Below, piece by piece: positions 1 to 7,268 of a DNA stretch of 64,000 nucleotides. Position 1 is the stretch's first letter. Every line of letters starts with the position of its first letter. The notes below the pieces were generated by a model. It had not been told where the DNA came from. It did not search any database and saw only the letters and a program-made list of their open reading frames with translations. The translations under genes were made by a program, and so were the position numbers. Origin of the DNA: Pseudofrankia coriaricola (lineage in GTDB: Bacteria; Actinomycetota; Actinomycetes; Frankiales; Frankiaceae); assembly GCF_001854805.1 (NCBI RefSeq), contig NZ_MBLO01000025.1, positions 1-64,000 of the forward strand. Reading direction: 5' to 3'.

Positions 1-95
1 CGGCTGGCTTTTGGCCAGCCTGCCAGCCGCTTTGGGCTGTGTTGCCCTTTGTGGCCTCCGCGGCTGGCTTTTGGCCAGCCTGCCAGCCGCTTTGG
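1..95. repeat. Tandem palindromic repeat inside the E1 alpha frame
   Basis: A 35-bp sequence at 1-35 recurs identically at 61-95, a period of 60 bp (20 codons). Each copy contains GGCTGGC-TTTTG-GCCAGCC, a 7-bp stem with a 5-nt loop (2-20 and 62-80), followed by another GCCAGCC. On the coding strand each copy encodes SGWQAGQKPA without a stop. More copies may lie outside the window. Confidence 0.9.
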
Positions 96-562
96 CTGGT
101 CTCGCGGCTGACGCCCATGGCGTAGCCGGTCGCATGCAGCGTCTGCGAGCCGACGACGATCGCGTAGAGCGCGAAGCCGTGCTCGTTCGGGTCCCAGCCG
201 CCGTGCGCCGAACCGCGGAAGAGCCCGAGGATCGCGACCGGGTCGACGCCCCGGCAGTAGGCGACCCCGTGCTCACGGTAGGACGGGAACGCCATGTCGT
301 CGGGCGCGAGTGCCCGGGCGGAGCCGACCTGGGCTGCCTCCTGACCGCGCAGCGGGGCCCACAGCCCCAGTTCACCCTGGCGCTGCAGGGCAGTGGCCTC
401 CTCGTCGAGGCGGCGGATGATGACCATGTCGGTATACATGTCCAACAGGTCCGCCAAGGTCACATCCGCGATGTGCGCCTCGATCTCCTGCGCGCTGATC
501 TCTGGTCCGGCCGCCGCCACCCTTTGTCCGCTCGGTGTGAGCAGCTGCATCAGCTCCGTCAC
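1..562 (-). CDS. pdhA: Pyruvate/2-oxoacid dehydrogenase E1 component, alpha subunit (3' end beyond the window)
   Basis: Thiamine-diphosphate-dependent decarboxylase subunit of a 2-oxoacid dehydrogenase complex, cytoplasmic. Only the N-terminal part is present; the frame is open to base 1. Translated from the minus strand, it shows the family landmarks FPSYREHGVAYCRGVDP, RGSAHGGWDPNEHGF and GSQTLHATGYAMGV in the right order, which is the E1 alpha region before the GDG ThDP motif. The start is uncertain: GTG at 562 precedes TELMQLLTPSG, ATG at 550 is the alternative, and no clear ribosome binding site is seen. After GYAMGVSRE, where relatives run quickly into the next strand, the frame carries a 20-residue-period repeat containing SGWQAGQKPA twice. 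The frame is not broken, so the gene may be functional with an inserted surface loop. Branched-chain E1 alpha is the alternative assignment. Confidence 0.85.
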   Translation of the reverse strand, partial: MTELMQLLTPSGQRVAAAGPEISAQEIEAHIADVTLADLLDMYTDMVIIRRLDEEATALQRQGELGLWAPLRGQEAAQVGSARALAPDDMAFPSYREHGVAYCRGVDPVAILGLFRGSAHGGWDPNEHGFALYAIVVGSQTLHATGYAMGVSRETSQSGWQAGQKPAAEATKGNTAQSGWQAGQKPA

Positions 563-782
563 GTTGGCCAACGATAGACCGCGTGGGCGCGTCGGCAAGC
601 CAGCAATCTGTAATCAGATCGATTCGAAAGGTAGTAGTCGTTGCTGCCGGCTCGTTTTATGCCCCGCTGGTGGGGCTTTGCCCCACGCTGGGCCAGACGC
701 TCGGTGGCTCGGCGGCGCGGCTCCGGGGGCAAAGAGGGCGACAGCGGGTTGCCGGGCGATAGGCGCCGGGCGGCTCGGTACG

Positions 783-1781
783 GTGACCGGCGTGAGCGCA
801 TCGTCGGAAGCCACCTCGCACACGTCCGCGTTCCCGCCGTCCGGCCCGCCTGGCTCCGCCGTGCCGGTGCCGCGGCCACTGGTCGACGGCGGGTCACTCG
901 GGCGGGTGGGCATCTGGAGCGGGCAGTTCGACTTTTCGCCGGCCGATGTCGTCCGCGAGGCGGTGGCCGAGCTCGACGAGCTCGGCTACCCGACGGTCTG
1001 GACCGGCGAGGTGAAGGGCCGCGAGGTGCTGGTGACGGCCGGGCTGATGCTCGCAGCCACCAGCCGGATCACCGTGGCCACCGGCATCGCGCAGATCCTC
1101 GCCCGCAACCCGCTGACCATGGCCGCCGGCCAGCTGGCGCTGGCTGAGGCGCACCCCGGCCGGTTCCTGCTCGGCCTCGGCGTCTCGCACGCCGAACTGA
1201 TGCAGATCCGCGGCGCGCCGTATACCAAACCACTCGGCCAGATGGCGGCCTATCTCGACGAGATGGACCGGATGGCCGCCGAGCAGTACCGGGCGGTGCC
1301 GCCCGATGGCACACCAGTCCGGGTGCTGGCCGCGCTCGGCCCGAAGATGTTGGAGCTCGCCCGTGACCGCGCCGATGGCGCGCACACCTATTTCGTTCCG
1401 CCCGAGCACACCGCGGCCGCCCGCAAGACGCTCGGCTCGGGCAAGGTGCTCGTTCCCGAGCAGGCGTTCGTGCTGGACACCGACACCGAGCGAGCCCGGG
1501 AGCTCGCCCGCCGGCACACCGGCTCCTACCTGCGGCTGCCGAACTACACCAACAACCTGCGCCGCTATGGGTACGGCGACGATGACTTCGCGAACGCCGG
1601 TTCCGACCGGCTGGTCGACATGATCGTGCCGCATGGCGGCCCCGAGGTGCTCGCGCGCCGGGTCACCGAGCATCTCGACGCCGGCGCCGACCAGGTCGCC
1701 GTGCAGGTGCTCGACTACGACCGCCGCGGCCTGCCGCGCCGCCAGTGGCGCGAGCTCGCCCCCGCGCTGCTCGCGCACTAG
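783..1781 (+). CDS. LLM-class F420-dependent oxidoreductase, MSMEG_4141-like
   Basis: Predicted 332-residue luciferase-like TIM-barrel oxidoreductase that would use reduced F420 or flavin; the substrate cannot be told. The barrel begins near residue 40 with LGRVGIWSGQFDF. It continues with AAAELDELGY-type helix 1, SRITVATGIAQILARNP (strand 3 and the cofactor region) and GRFLLGLGVSHA (GLGVSH is typical of the class). It ends with a helix containing GADQVAVQVL. The pattern matches my memory of the TIGR03620 group. GTG 783 is preferred because the frame upstream is low-complexity and antisense to the E1 alpha gene; about 40 residues of Pro/Ser-rich leader still precede the domain, so a start nearer the barrel is possible. 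It diverges from E1 alpha across about 220 bp that would hold both promoters. Confidence 0.8.
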   Translation: MTGVSASSEATSHTSAFPPSGPPGSAVPVPRPLVDGGSLGRVGIWSGQFDFSPADVVREAVAELDELGYPTVWTGEVKGREVLVTAGLMLAATSRITVATGIAQILARNPLTMAAGQLALAEAHPGRFLLGLGVSHAELMQIRGAPYTKPLGQMAAYLDEMDRMAAEQYRAVPPDGTPVRVLAALGPKMLELARDRADGAHTYFVPPEHTAAARKTLGSGKVLVPEQAFVLDTDTERARELARRHTGSYLRLPNYTNNLRRYGYGDDDFANAGSDRLVDMIVPHGGPEVLARRVTEHLDAGADQVAVQVLDYDRRGLPRRQWRELAPALLAH

Positions 1782-2130
1782 CAGAGACCGACTTCGGGAC
1801 GACCACTTCGGGGACGGCACGTTTCAGCACAGAGCGGGAGATTCTACCCCAGGGTGGATGACCCGGCGTGACCGGCCCGCCCGTGCGAGCCGACAGTGTG
1901 GCCCCGGTCGCATGTGGCACGTAGGTGCTGCCTACCGTGTCCCTGATGGGGGCCAGCACGGGGTGGGGTGAGCGGTGATGCCGGCACGGCGGAGCCCAGG
2001 CAGGCTGGGCAGGACCGGCGGGAGCCGGGACGAGGGCCCGAGGAGCAGAGCCGCGGCGAGCGGCCGGCGGGCGGCCAGCGTGTCCGCGGCGAGGACCCCG
2101 GCCTCCGAGGTACCGAGGGAGAAGGGCTCG
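1782..2130. other. Intergenic region before the CapA gene
   Basis: 349 bp with no supported gene. The CapA frame is open upstream to a GTG at 1975, but the stretch it adds is Arg/Ala/Gly-rich and lies before the signal peptide, so I read it as non-coding leader. No strong hairpin or promoter was recognised. Confidence 0.5.
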
Positions 2131-3366
2131 ATGGCCGTATCCAGGTACCGGTCCGCCGGCCGCCGCCGCGGGGCGCCGCGGATCGTGCTGGCGCTTGTCG
2201 CGGTGAGCGCGACGCTGATGGGCTGCGGACTCCTCGGCGGTGGCGACGACGGTTCGTCGGACGGCCAGGTGCATGCCGGCGCGCTCGGCCAGCCGAGCGC
2301 CCCCGCCACGACGGCGCCGCCCGTTCCGTCCGTGCCCCCGGGCGGAGCGCAACGAGCGCCCACGGGCGAGCCGGTGACCCTTGAGTTCGCCGGCGACGTG
2401 CACTTCGCCGGCTCGTCGGCGGCCGGGCTCACCTCTCTCGGCCCGATGATCCCGACGCTGACGGCGGCCGACCTCACCGTGCTCAACCTGGAGACGGCGA
2501 TCACCACCGGCGGCGAGCCGGCGTCGAAGGCGTTCACCTTCCGCGCGCCGCCGCAGGCGTTCACGTCGCTGCGGGCCGCGGGCGTCGACGTCGTGAACGT
2601 GGCGAACAACCACGGCATGGACTACGGCCCGACCGGTCTTCAGGACACGCTGCGCGCCGCCCAGGCGGCGAACTTCCCCGTGGTGGGGATCGGGCAGGAC
2701 GACACGCAGGCGTTCCGGCCCTACCGGACCGAGATCAAGGGCCAGCGGATCGCCGTGATCGGGGCGACCCGGGTGCTCGACGACGAGCTCGCCGCCGCGT
2801 GGACCGCGGGGCCGGGCAAGCCGGGGCTCGCCTCCGCCAAGGACCTGCCCAAGCTCCTGGCGGCGGTGCGCGCGGCGCGCGCCGACTCCGACACGGTTGT
2901 GGTGTTCCTCCACTGGGGGGTGGAGATGCGCAGCTGCGCGGGTGAGGACCAGACCGGCATCGTGCCCGCCCTGGTGGACGCGGGCGCCGACGTCGTCGTC
3001 GGCTCGCATGCGCACGTTCTCGAGGGCGGCGGCTGGCATCCGTCGGGCGCCTTCGTCGACTACGGGCTCGGCAACTTCGTCTTCTACGCCTCCGGCGTGA
3101 GCGCCACCACGGAGAGCGGCGTACTGCGGCTGACCGTCCAGGGCCGGGCGGTGACCCAGGCCCAGTGGGTACCGGCGCGCATCGTCGGCGGCCTGCCCCG
3201 GCCGGCCACCGGGTCCGACGCCCAGGCGATCCTCGCGGCCAAGGGCGCACTGCAGGGCTGTGCCGGGCTGAACCCCAACCCGCCGACGTGGGGCGCCATC
3301 CCCGTCACCAGCCAGGGCGGCGCGACCGGTGGCCCGGCGAGTGCATCTTCCCCACCGATTGGCTAG
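2131..3366 (+). CDS. CapA-family lipoprotein (poly-gamma-glutamate capsule synthesis-like metallophosphatase fold)
   Basis: Predicted 411-residue exported lipoprotein. An Arg-rich N-region (RRRGAPR) is followed by a hydrophobic segment and a lipobox ending LMGC, with Cys about residue 32. A linker rich in Ala/Pro/Thr leads to the CapA/PGA_cap domain. That domain shows LEFAGDVHFAG (metal-binding Asp and His), LNLETAI, NVANNHGMDYG, VVFLHWGVE and GSHAHVLEG, the ordered metal-ligand motifs of this family, then DYGLGNFVF near the end. ATG 2131 has GAGGGAGAAG about 7 bp upstream and gives a clean lipoprotein signal. The family is linked to poly-glutamate capsule synthesis in Bacillus. Stand-alone actinobacterial members are mostly uncharacterised, and no capB/capC partner is near. 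Confidence 0.85.
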   Translation: MAVSRYRSAGRRRGAPRIVLALVAVSATLMGCGLLGGGDDGSSDGQVHAGALGQPSAPATTAPPVPSVPPGGAQRAPTGEPVTLEFAGDVHFAGSSAAGLTSLGPMIPTLTAADLTVLNLETAITTGGEPASKAFTFRAPPQAFTSLRAAGVDVVNVANNHGMDYGPTGLQDTLRAAQAANFPVVGIGQDDTQAFRPYRTEIKGQRIAVIGATRVLDDELAAAWTAGPGKPGLASAKDLPKLLAAVRAARADSDTVVVFLHWGVEMRSCAGEDQTGIVPALVDAGADVVVGSHAHVLEGGGWHPSGAFVDYGLGNFVFYASGVSATTESGVLRLTVQGRAVTQAQWVPARIVGGLPRPATGSDAQAILAAKGALQGCAGLNPNPPTWGAIPVTSQGGATGGPASASSPPIG

Positions 3367-3417
3367 GTCGAACCGCGGCCATACCGACACGTCCGGCCCT
3401 GCGCACTCGGAGCCAAT

Positions 3418-3514
3418 CCGGACCTCCCAGCAGACCTCCCAGATCGCTTCGCGATCCGGCAGGGACCCCGGCTTCGCGATCCGGCAGGAACCCCGGGGGA
3501 CCCCGCGAGCGATC
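3418..3514. repeat. Dispersed GATCCGG/CCCCGG repeat, copy 1
   Basis: This lies between the CapA and zur stop codons. It contains GACCTCCCA blocks, CAGATCGCTTCGCGATC and two GATCCGGCAGG(G/A)A(A)CCCC units. The first 31 bases match the copy at 8873 exactly. Related blocks occur at 53531-53682, near 52130 and 51855, and inside the large element at 53897 and 54387. Confidence 0.8.
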
Positions 3515-3536
3515 AGCGCGAAAAGCGGCGCCGGGG

Positions 3537-4025
3537 TCAGGGGCAGGAGACGCAGTCGGCGCAGCGGCCGTAGATCTCCAGGGTGTGCGCGACGTCGGTG
3601 AAGCCCTCGGCGGCGGCCACCTGCTCGGTCCAGCGTTCGATCTCGGGGCCCGCGACCTCGACGGCGTGCCCACACTCGCGGCACACCAGGTGATGGTGGT
3701 GCGAGCCGGTCGCGCAGCGGCGGTAGACCGTCTCGCCGTCGTCCAGGCGTAGCACGTCGACCTCGCCACGGTCGGCGAGCACCTGCAGATGCCGGTAGAC
3801 GGTGGTGAGGCCGACCGGCTGGCCGTCGGCGCGCAGCTGGGCGTGCAACTCCTGCGCGCTGGTGAACGCGTTGGTCGCCGCGAGCGCCGCCGAGACGGCG
3901 TCGCCCTGGCGGGTGGACCGCGTCGTCGTGCCGCGGCCGGGCAGGCCGCGACCGGCCGAGACGGTCACGCGGCCGTCCGGTTCGTCGCTGGCGCGATCGC
4001 GGTTCGCGGTGGGCACGCCCTCCAC
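3537..4025 (-). CDS. zur: Fur-family zinc uptake regulator
   Basis: Predicted 162-residue Zn-responsive repressor of the Fur superfamily. The winged-helix recognition region GLTTVYRHLQVLADRGEVD is followed by the dimerisation domain. The metal sites are visible: GSHHHHLVCRECG (His cluster plus the first CxxC) and the C-terminal CADCVSC structural Zn motif. The HHHH-type segment and the second cysteine pair fit Zur/FurB better than iron Fur. GTG 4025 has GGAG 8 bp upstream. A longer TTG start at 4109 would place coding sequence through the regulatory site at 4104-4118, so I reject it. About 30 low-complexity residues precede the DNA-binding domain. The gene diverges from the 4201 gene, and the shared box suggests autoregulation. 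The zinc importer at 12.3 kb carries the same half-site. Confidence 0.88.
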   Translation of the reverse strand: MEGVPTANRDRASDEPDGRVTVSAGRGLPGRGTTTRSTRQGDAVSAALAATNAFTSAQELHAQLRADGQPVGLTTVYRHLQVLADRGEVDVLRLDDGETVYRRCATGSHHHHLVCRECGHAVEVAGPEIERWTEQVAAAEGFTDVAHTLEIYGRCADCVSCP

Positions 4026-4103
4026 TTTCTCATCTCCGGAGCTACGGGGGACCGGGCTGGACGGACTGCGGGGGACCGGCGGTCTCTCTTCTTCTAACGG
4101 TAT

Positions 4104-4118
4104 TGACAACGGTTTTCA
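4104..4118. promoter_or_regulatory. Putative Zur box in the zur / 4201 divergent promoter
   Basis: TGACAACGGTTTTCA is a 15-bp palindrome of the TGAAAAC-N-GTTTTCA type with one mismatch. The 13-mer AACGGTTTTCATT recurs exactly upstream of the znuA-like gene at 12283-12295. Both sites resemble the actinobacterial Zur/FurB operator as I remember it. Binding is inferred. Confidence 0.65.
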
Positions 4119-4200
4119 TTTCAACCACGATCCGTGGTGAGGTCGTCGCGCCTGGTGCCACGACCGCCATCAGGAACCGTCAGGAAGTGGAGGGAGCTCC

Positions 4201-4602
4201 ATGTCGCTCACCGTGACGCCGGACGTACTCGAGGCCGCCGAGGCGGGCCGGCTCTCCGACGAGGCGTTTGTCGCCTGCGTCCAGGAGTCGCTGCCTTACG
4301 CCTACGGTGTCGTCGAGCGGCTCGCCCGTCGGCTGCCGGCGGCCGTTGCCGCCGGCGCGTCCTGCGTCGTCGATGACACCGTGCCGCCGGACGACGCCGC
4401 GTTCGGCCAGTTGCTGCGCGCGTTCGCGAGCACGTCGATCCGCGGCGCGCTGGAACGGCGCTTCGGCGTCGCGCTTGCCTTCCAGAACTGCCACCGGGTG
4501 GGCGCCTTCTCACCCGGTGGGCGCGCGGGCGACGCCTACCGCCGGTTCACCTCGCCAGAGTCACAGATCCGCAACCAACGCCCTGACCTGGTCAACTGCT
4601 GA
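4201..4602 (+). CDS. SCO5389-family conserved actinobacterial protein
   Basis: 133-residue soluble protein without signal peptide or membrane segment. ATG 4201 is preceded by GTGGAGGGAG, a good ribosome binding site. Conserved-looking motifs are FVACVQESLPYAYGVVERL, GQLLRAFASTSIRGALERRFGV, LAFQNCHRVGAF and a C-terminus PESQIRNQRPDLVNC. The length and these motifs fit the small family I recall as SCO5389; its function is not known to me. The conserved Cys and His (QNCHR, final NC) and the divergent position next to zur over a shared putative Zur box suggest a role in zinc limitation. That is inference. Confidence 0.75.
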   Translation: MSLTVTPDVLEAAEAGRLSDEAFVACVQESLPYAYGVVERLARRLPAAVAAGASCVVDDTVPPDDAAFGQLLRAFASTSIRGALERRFGVALAFQNCHRVGAFSPGGRAGDAYRRFTSPESQIRNQRPDLVNC

Positions 4603-4625
4603 GGCTCACGCGCCCTTCGCCCGGC

Positions 4626-4654
4626 GGTGGGGGTGCCAACGGTGCACCCCCACC
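4626..4654 (+). terminator. Hairpin terminator after the 4201 gene
   Basis: GGTGGGGGTGC (4626-4636) pairs perfectly with GCACCCCCACC (4644-4654) over a 7-nt loop, 24 bp beyond the stop codon. There is no U tract, as is common in high-GC actinobacteria. Confidence 0.6.
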
Positions 4655-4834
4655 AAAGGCTGACCTAACTGGCGATATCGTCCAATCGAAAGCTTCCTTC
4701 ACCGAGGCGCGAACCCCGGCCCCCAAGACGCGGCGCCTGGTCGCGGCGGGGTCGGCGGGTGCGCCCGCCTGACCAGGCGTGGTGTGGCGGAGCGGCACGA
4801 TTGTGTGGCGCCAGGAGGTCAAGGAGGACGGCGG

Positions 4835-5665
4835 ATGGAACGCCCCCGGACGGGGTCGCGGGCGGGCGTGCGCGCCGATGGGGAGCCGAGCCAGATCTGG
4901 GTCCGCTTCGCCATCGCCGGCGCCGCGCTCATCGCGGTCGCCGGGGTGCTGACCACCTGCACCGACGGACGGTCGTCCGGCTCGACCAGCTCTCCCGACA
5001 GCGTGTACGCCGCCTCGACCGTGAGCGACGACGTGATCGCCCGTTGGTATGACGGGACGCACGACGTCCGTCAGCGGATCGCCGACGACGTCGCGGAGAT
5101 CCGCGCGCGCCTCTCGGCTCAGGACGGCAATGCGCTGCGCCCGGCCTGCACCACGCTTGCCGATGATGTGACCGAGGCCAGGGCACTCACGTCCGGCCCG
5201 GACACCGCCGCGCAGAACCTGTTCGATGCCGGCCTCGACGGCTACGGCGACGGCGTCACCGCCTGCGGGAACCTCTTCGACGGCACCCAGCTCAGCGTCG
5301 ACGTGCTCCAGGAGCAGATCAGGAAGGGGCTCACCACCGGCGACGAGCAGTGGGCCGCGCTCGCGGCCCGGCTCTCGCTGCCGATGGCCACCGCTGCGGC
5401 GGTTCCCCCGTCCGAGGCGGAGACGAGCACCCCGCCGGACGCGGCGACGCCCGGCGCGCCCGCCTCCACGCCCGGAGCGACCAGGCCGACGCCCGTCCGC
5501 ACGACCCCGCCGCCGACCGCGCCGAGAACCGGTCCCCCGCCCGCCACCACCACTCCGGCTCCGCCGCCCGCGACCACGGCGAGCCCCACCACGCCGACAC
5601 CACCCGTGGACGAGACCACCCCGGCTACGAAGCCACCCTTGCCCACGCTCCCCGGCGGCGGCTGA
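4835..5665 (+). CDS. Membrane-anchored or secreted protein with Pro/Thr-rich tail, unknown function
   Basis: 276 residues. ATG 4835 follows AAGGAGG at ideal spacing. A short basic N-terminus leads to one hydrophobic segment (about residues 26-45, FAIAGAALIAVAGVLTTC). The Cys after it is not in a convincing lipobox, so a signal anchor is more likely than a lipoprotein. The next 140 residues form a mostly helical region with two cysteines (RPACTT and TACGNLF). The last about 80 residues are Pro/Thr/Ala-rich low complexity (TPGAPASTPGA, TTPPPTAPRTG), typical of a wall-spanning or glycosylated tail. I do not recognise the family. It lies upstream of alaA on the same strand, 204 bp away, with no sign of functional coupling. 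Confidence 0.7.
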   Translation: MERPRTGSRAGVRADGEPSQIWVRFAIAGAALIAVAGVLTTCTDGRSSGSTSSPDSVYAASTVSDDVIARWYDGTHDVRQRIADDVAEIRARLSAQDGNALRPACTTLADDVTEARALTSGPDTAAQNLFDAGLDGYGDGVTACGNLFDGTQLSVDVLQEQIRKGLTTGDEQWAALAARLSLPMATAAAVPPSEAETSTPPDAATPGAPASTPGATRPTPVRTTPPPTAPRTGPPPATTTPAPPPATTASPTTPTPPVDETTPATKPPLPTLPGGG

Positions 5666-5869
5666 CCCGCGCCGCCGGACGGCGCCGCAACCCGATGGGC
5701 GATTACGGAAAGTAATGAGTCGTCGCGCCATGGGTTCAACGGTGGGTGAGGCGCACCGCCGCGAACGCGCAGGTACGGGTGTCTCGTCCCCCACACGGCC
5801 AGGGTGGGGGCGTCTGGCGCGGCCACCGGGCGTGCATAACCGGTGGACGACATGCCTACCCTGGATGGC

Positions 5870-7084
5870 ATGGAGTTCACCCAGTCCGACAAGCTCGCCG
5901 GCGTCTGTTACGACGTCCGAGGTCCCATCCTCGACGAGGCGACTCGGATGGAGGCCGCTGGGGAGTGGATCCTGAAGTTGAACATCGGCAACCCGGCTTC
6001 GTTTGGCTTCTCGACCCCGCCCGAGGTTCTCGCGTCCGTGACCGCGAACCTTACGAGCGCCCAGGGCTACAGCGACTCCAAGGGACTTCCGGCGGCGCGT
6101 GTCGCCGTCGCCGAGTACCACCGCCGCAAGGGCCTGGCGGGCGTCGGCCCGGACGACGTCTATCTGGGCAACGGCGTCTCCGAAATGATCATGATGTCGT
6201 TGCAGGCGCTGCTCAACAACGGCGACGAGGTGCTTCTGCCGGCCCCGGACTACCCGCTGTGGACGGCCGTGGTGAGCCTCTGCGGCGGCAAACCGGTGCA
6301 CTACCTCTGCGACGAGTCCGCGGGCTGGCTGCCCGACCTGGAACACGTCGCCGCCAGGATCACTCCGCGCACCCGGGCGATCGTGTTGATCAATCCGAAC
6401 AACCCGACCGGCGCCGTCTATGACCGCGCGACGGTCGAGGCGCTGGTGGAGCTGGCCCGCCAGCACAGCCTGATGGTCTTCTCCGACGAGATCTACGACC
6501 GGGTTCTCTACGACGGCACGGAGCACGTCTCGGCCGCGGCGCTCGCCCCCGACCTGGTCTGCGTGACGTTCAACGGCCTGTCCAAGGCCTATCTGCTCGC
6601 CGGGTTCCGCGCCGGCTGGATGGTCGTCTCCGGCCCTCGCGAGCACGCCTCCAGCTACATCGAGGGCCTGAACATCCTCGCGAACATGCGGCTGTGCGCG
6701 AACGTGCCCGGTCAGTACGCCGTCGTGGCCGCCCTGGCCAACGACGAGGGCGCCGGCGAACTCGTGCTTCCCGGCGGCCGGCTGCGTGAACAGCGCGACA
6801 CCGTGGTGAAGCTGCTGAACGACATCCCCGGGGTGTCCTGTGTGCCGCCGCGCGGCGCTCTCTACGCGTTCCCGCGGTTGGACCCCGACGTGTACGCGAT
6901 CCGCGACGACGAACGGTTCGTTCTCGACCTGCTGCGAGCGGAGAACATCCTGCTGGTCCAGGGCACCGGCTTCCATTGGGAGAAGCCTGACCACGTCCGC
7001 ATCGTCACCCTGCCAAACGTCGACGACCTCACCGCCGCGATCGGCCGCATCGACCACTTCCTGTCGACCTACCAGCAGATCTGA
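5870..7084 (+). CDS. alaA: Alanine-synthesising pyridoxal-phosphate aminotransferase, AlaA type
   Basis: Class I/II fold aminotransferase, 404 residues, probably glutamate-pyruvate transamination in the cytoplasm. It tracks Escherichia coli AlaA closely from memory: KLAGVCYDVRGPIL, LKLNIGNPASFGF, GYSDSKGLPAAR, YLGNGVSEMI, PAPDYPLWTA, INPNNPTGAVYDR, FSDEIYDRVLYD, FNGLSKAYLLAGFRAGW (Schiff-base Lys in SKAY), MRLCANVPGQYA, GALYAFPRLD and HVRIVTLPNVDDL. Starts at GTG 5843 or ATG 5852 are also in frame. ATG 5870 gives the same N-terminal length as AlaA, though with a weak ribosome binding site. No cognate regulator is nearby. Confidence 0.88.
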   Translation: MEFTQSDKLAGVCYDVRGPILDEATRMEAAGEWILKLNIGNPASFGFSTPPEVLASVTANLTSAQGYSDSKGLPAARVAVAEYHRRKGLAGVGPDDVYLGNGVSEMIMMSLQALLNNGDEVLLPAPDYPLWTAVVSLCGGKPVHYLCDESAGWLPDLEHVAARITPRTRAIVLINPNNPTGAVYDRATVEALVELARQHSLMVFSDEIYDRVLYDGTEHVSAAALAPDLVCVTFNGLSKAYLLAGFRAGWMVVSGPREHASSYIEGLNILANMRLCANVPGQYAVVAALANDEGAGELVLPGGRLREQRDTVVKLLNDIPGVSCVPPRGALYAFPRLDPDVYAIRDDERFVLDLLRAENILLVQGTGFHWEKPDHVRIVTLPNVDDLTAAIGRIDHFLSTYQQI

Positions 7085-7112
7085 GTGGTGGGCGAGGGGG
7101 CTCGCGGCGCCG

Positions 7113-7198
7113 CTGTCCACATGACCAGGCGAGATTTCCACAGTCATGAGCGCCCTGTGGACAAGAGCTGTGGATAACTCGCCCTCAGCTGTGGACGC
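7113..7198. promoter_or_regulatory. Cluster of DnaA-box-like 9-mers
   Basis: There are five matches to the TTNTCCACA type within 86 bp. CTGTCCACA (7113-7121) and ATTTCCACA (7134-7142) lie on the plus strand. TGTGGACAA (7156-7164), TGTGGATAA (7169-7177) and TGTGGACGC (7190-7198) are in the opposite orientation. The third matches the actinobacterial consensus TTGTCCACA and the fourth the E. coli consensus TTATCCACA, both as reverse complements. The cluster sits between alaA and the following membrane-protein gene, with no dnaA or dnaN in view. Confidence 0.55.
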
Positions 7199-7268
7199 CG
7201 GGGCTGACGACCGAAGCGTGTCGCTACTTGGCGTTGCCAGTACCGGCCCCGTCGAAGGTAGATCATCG

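Noticed and set aside
1663-3684. A 673-codon minus-strand frame opposite the CapA gene.
   Set aside because: No motif or start signal. CapA motifs are on the plus strand.
7113-7198. Chromosomal origin of replication.
   Set aside because: DnaA-like boxes are present but dnaA, dnaN, rpmH and an AT-rich unwinding region are not, and the cluster is too short.
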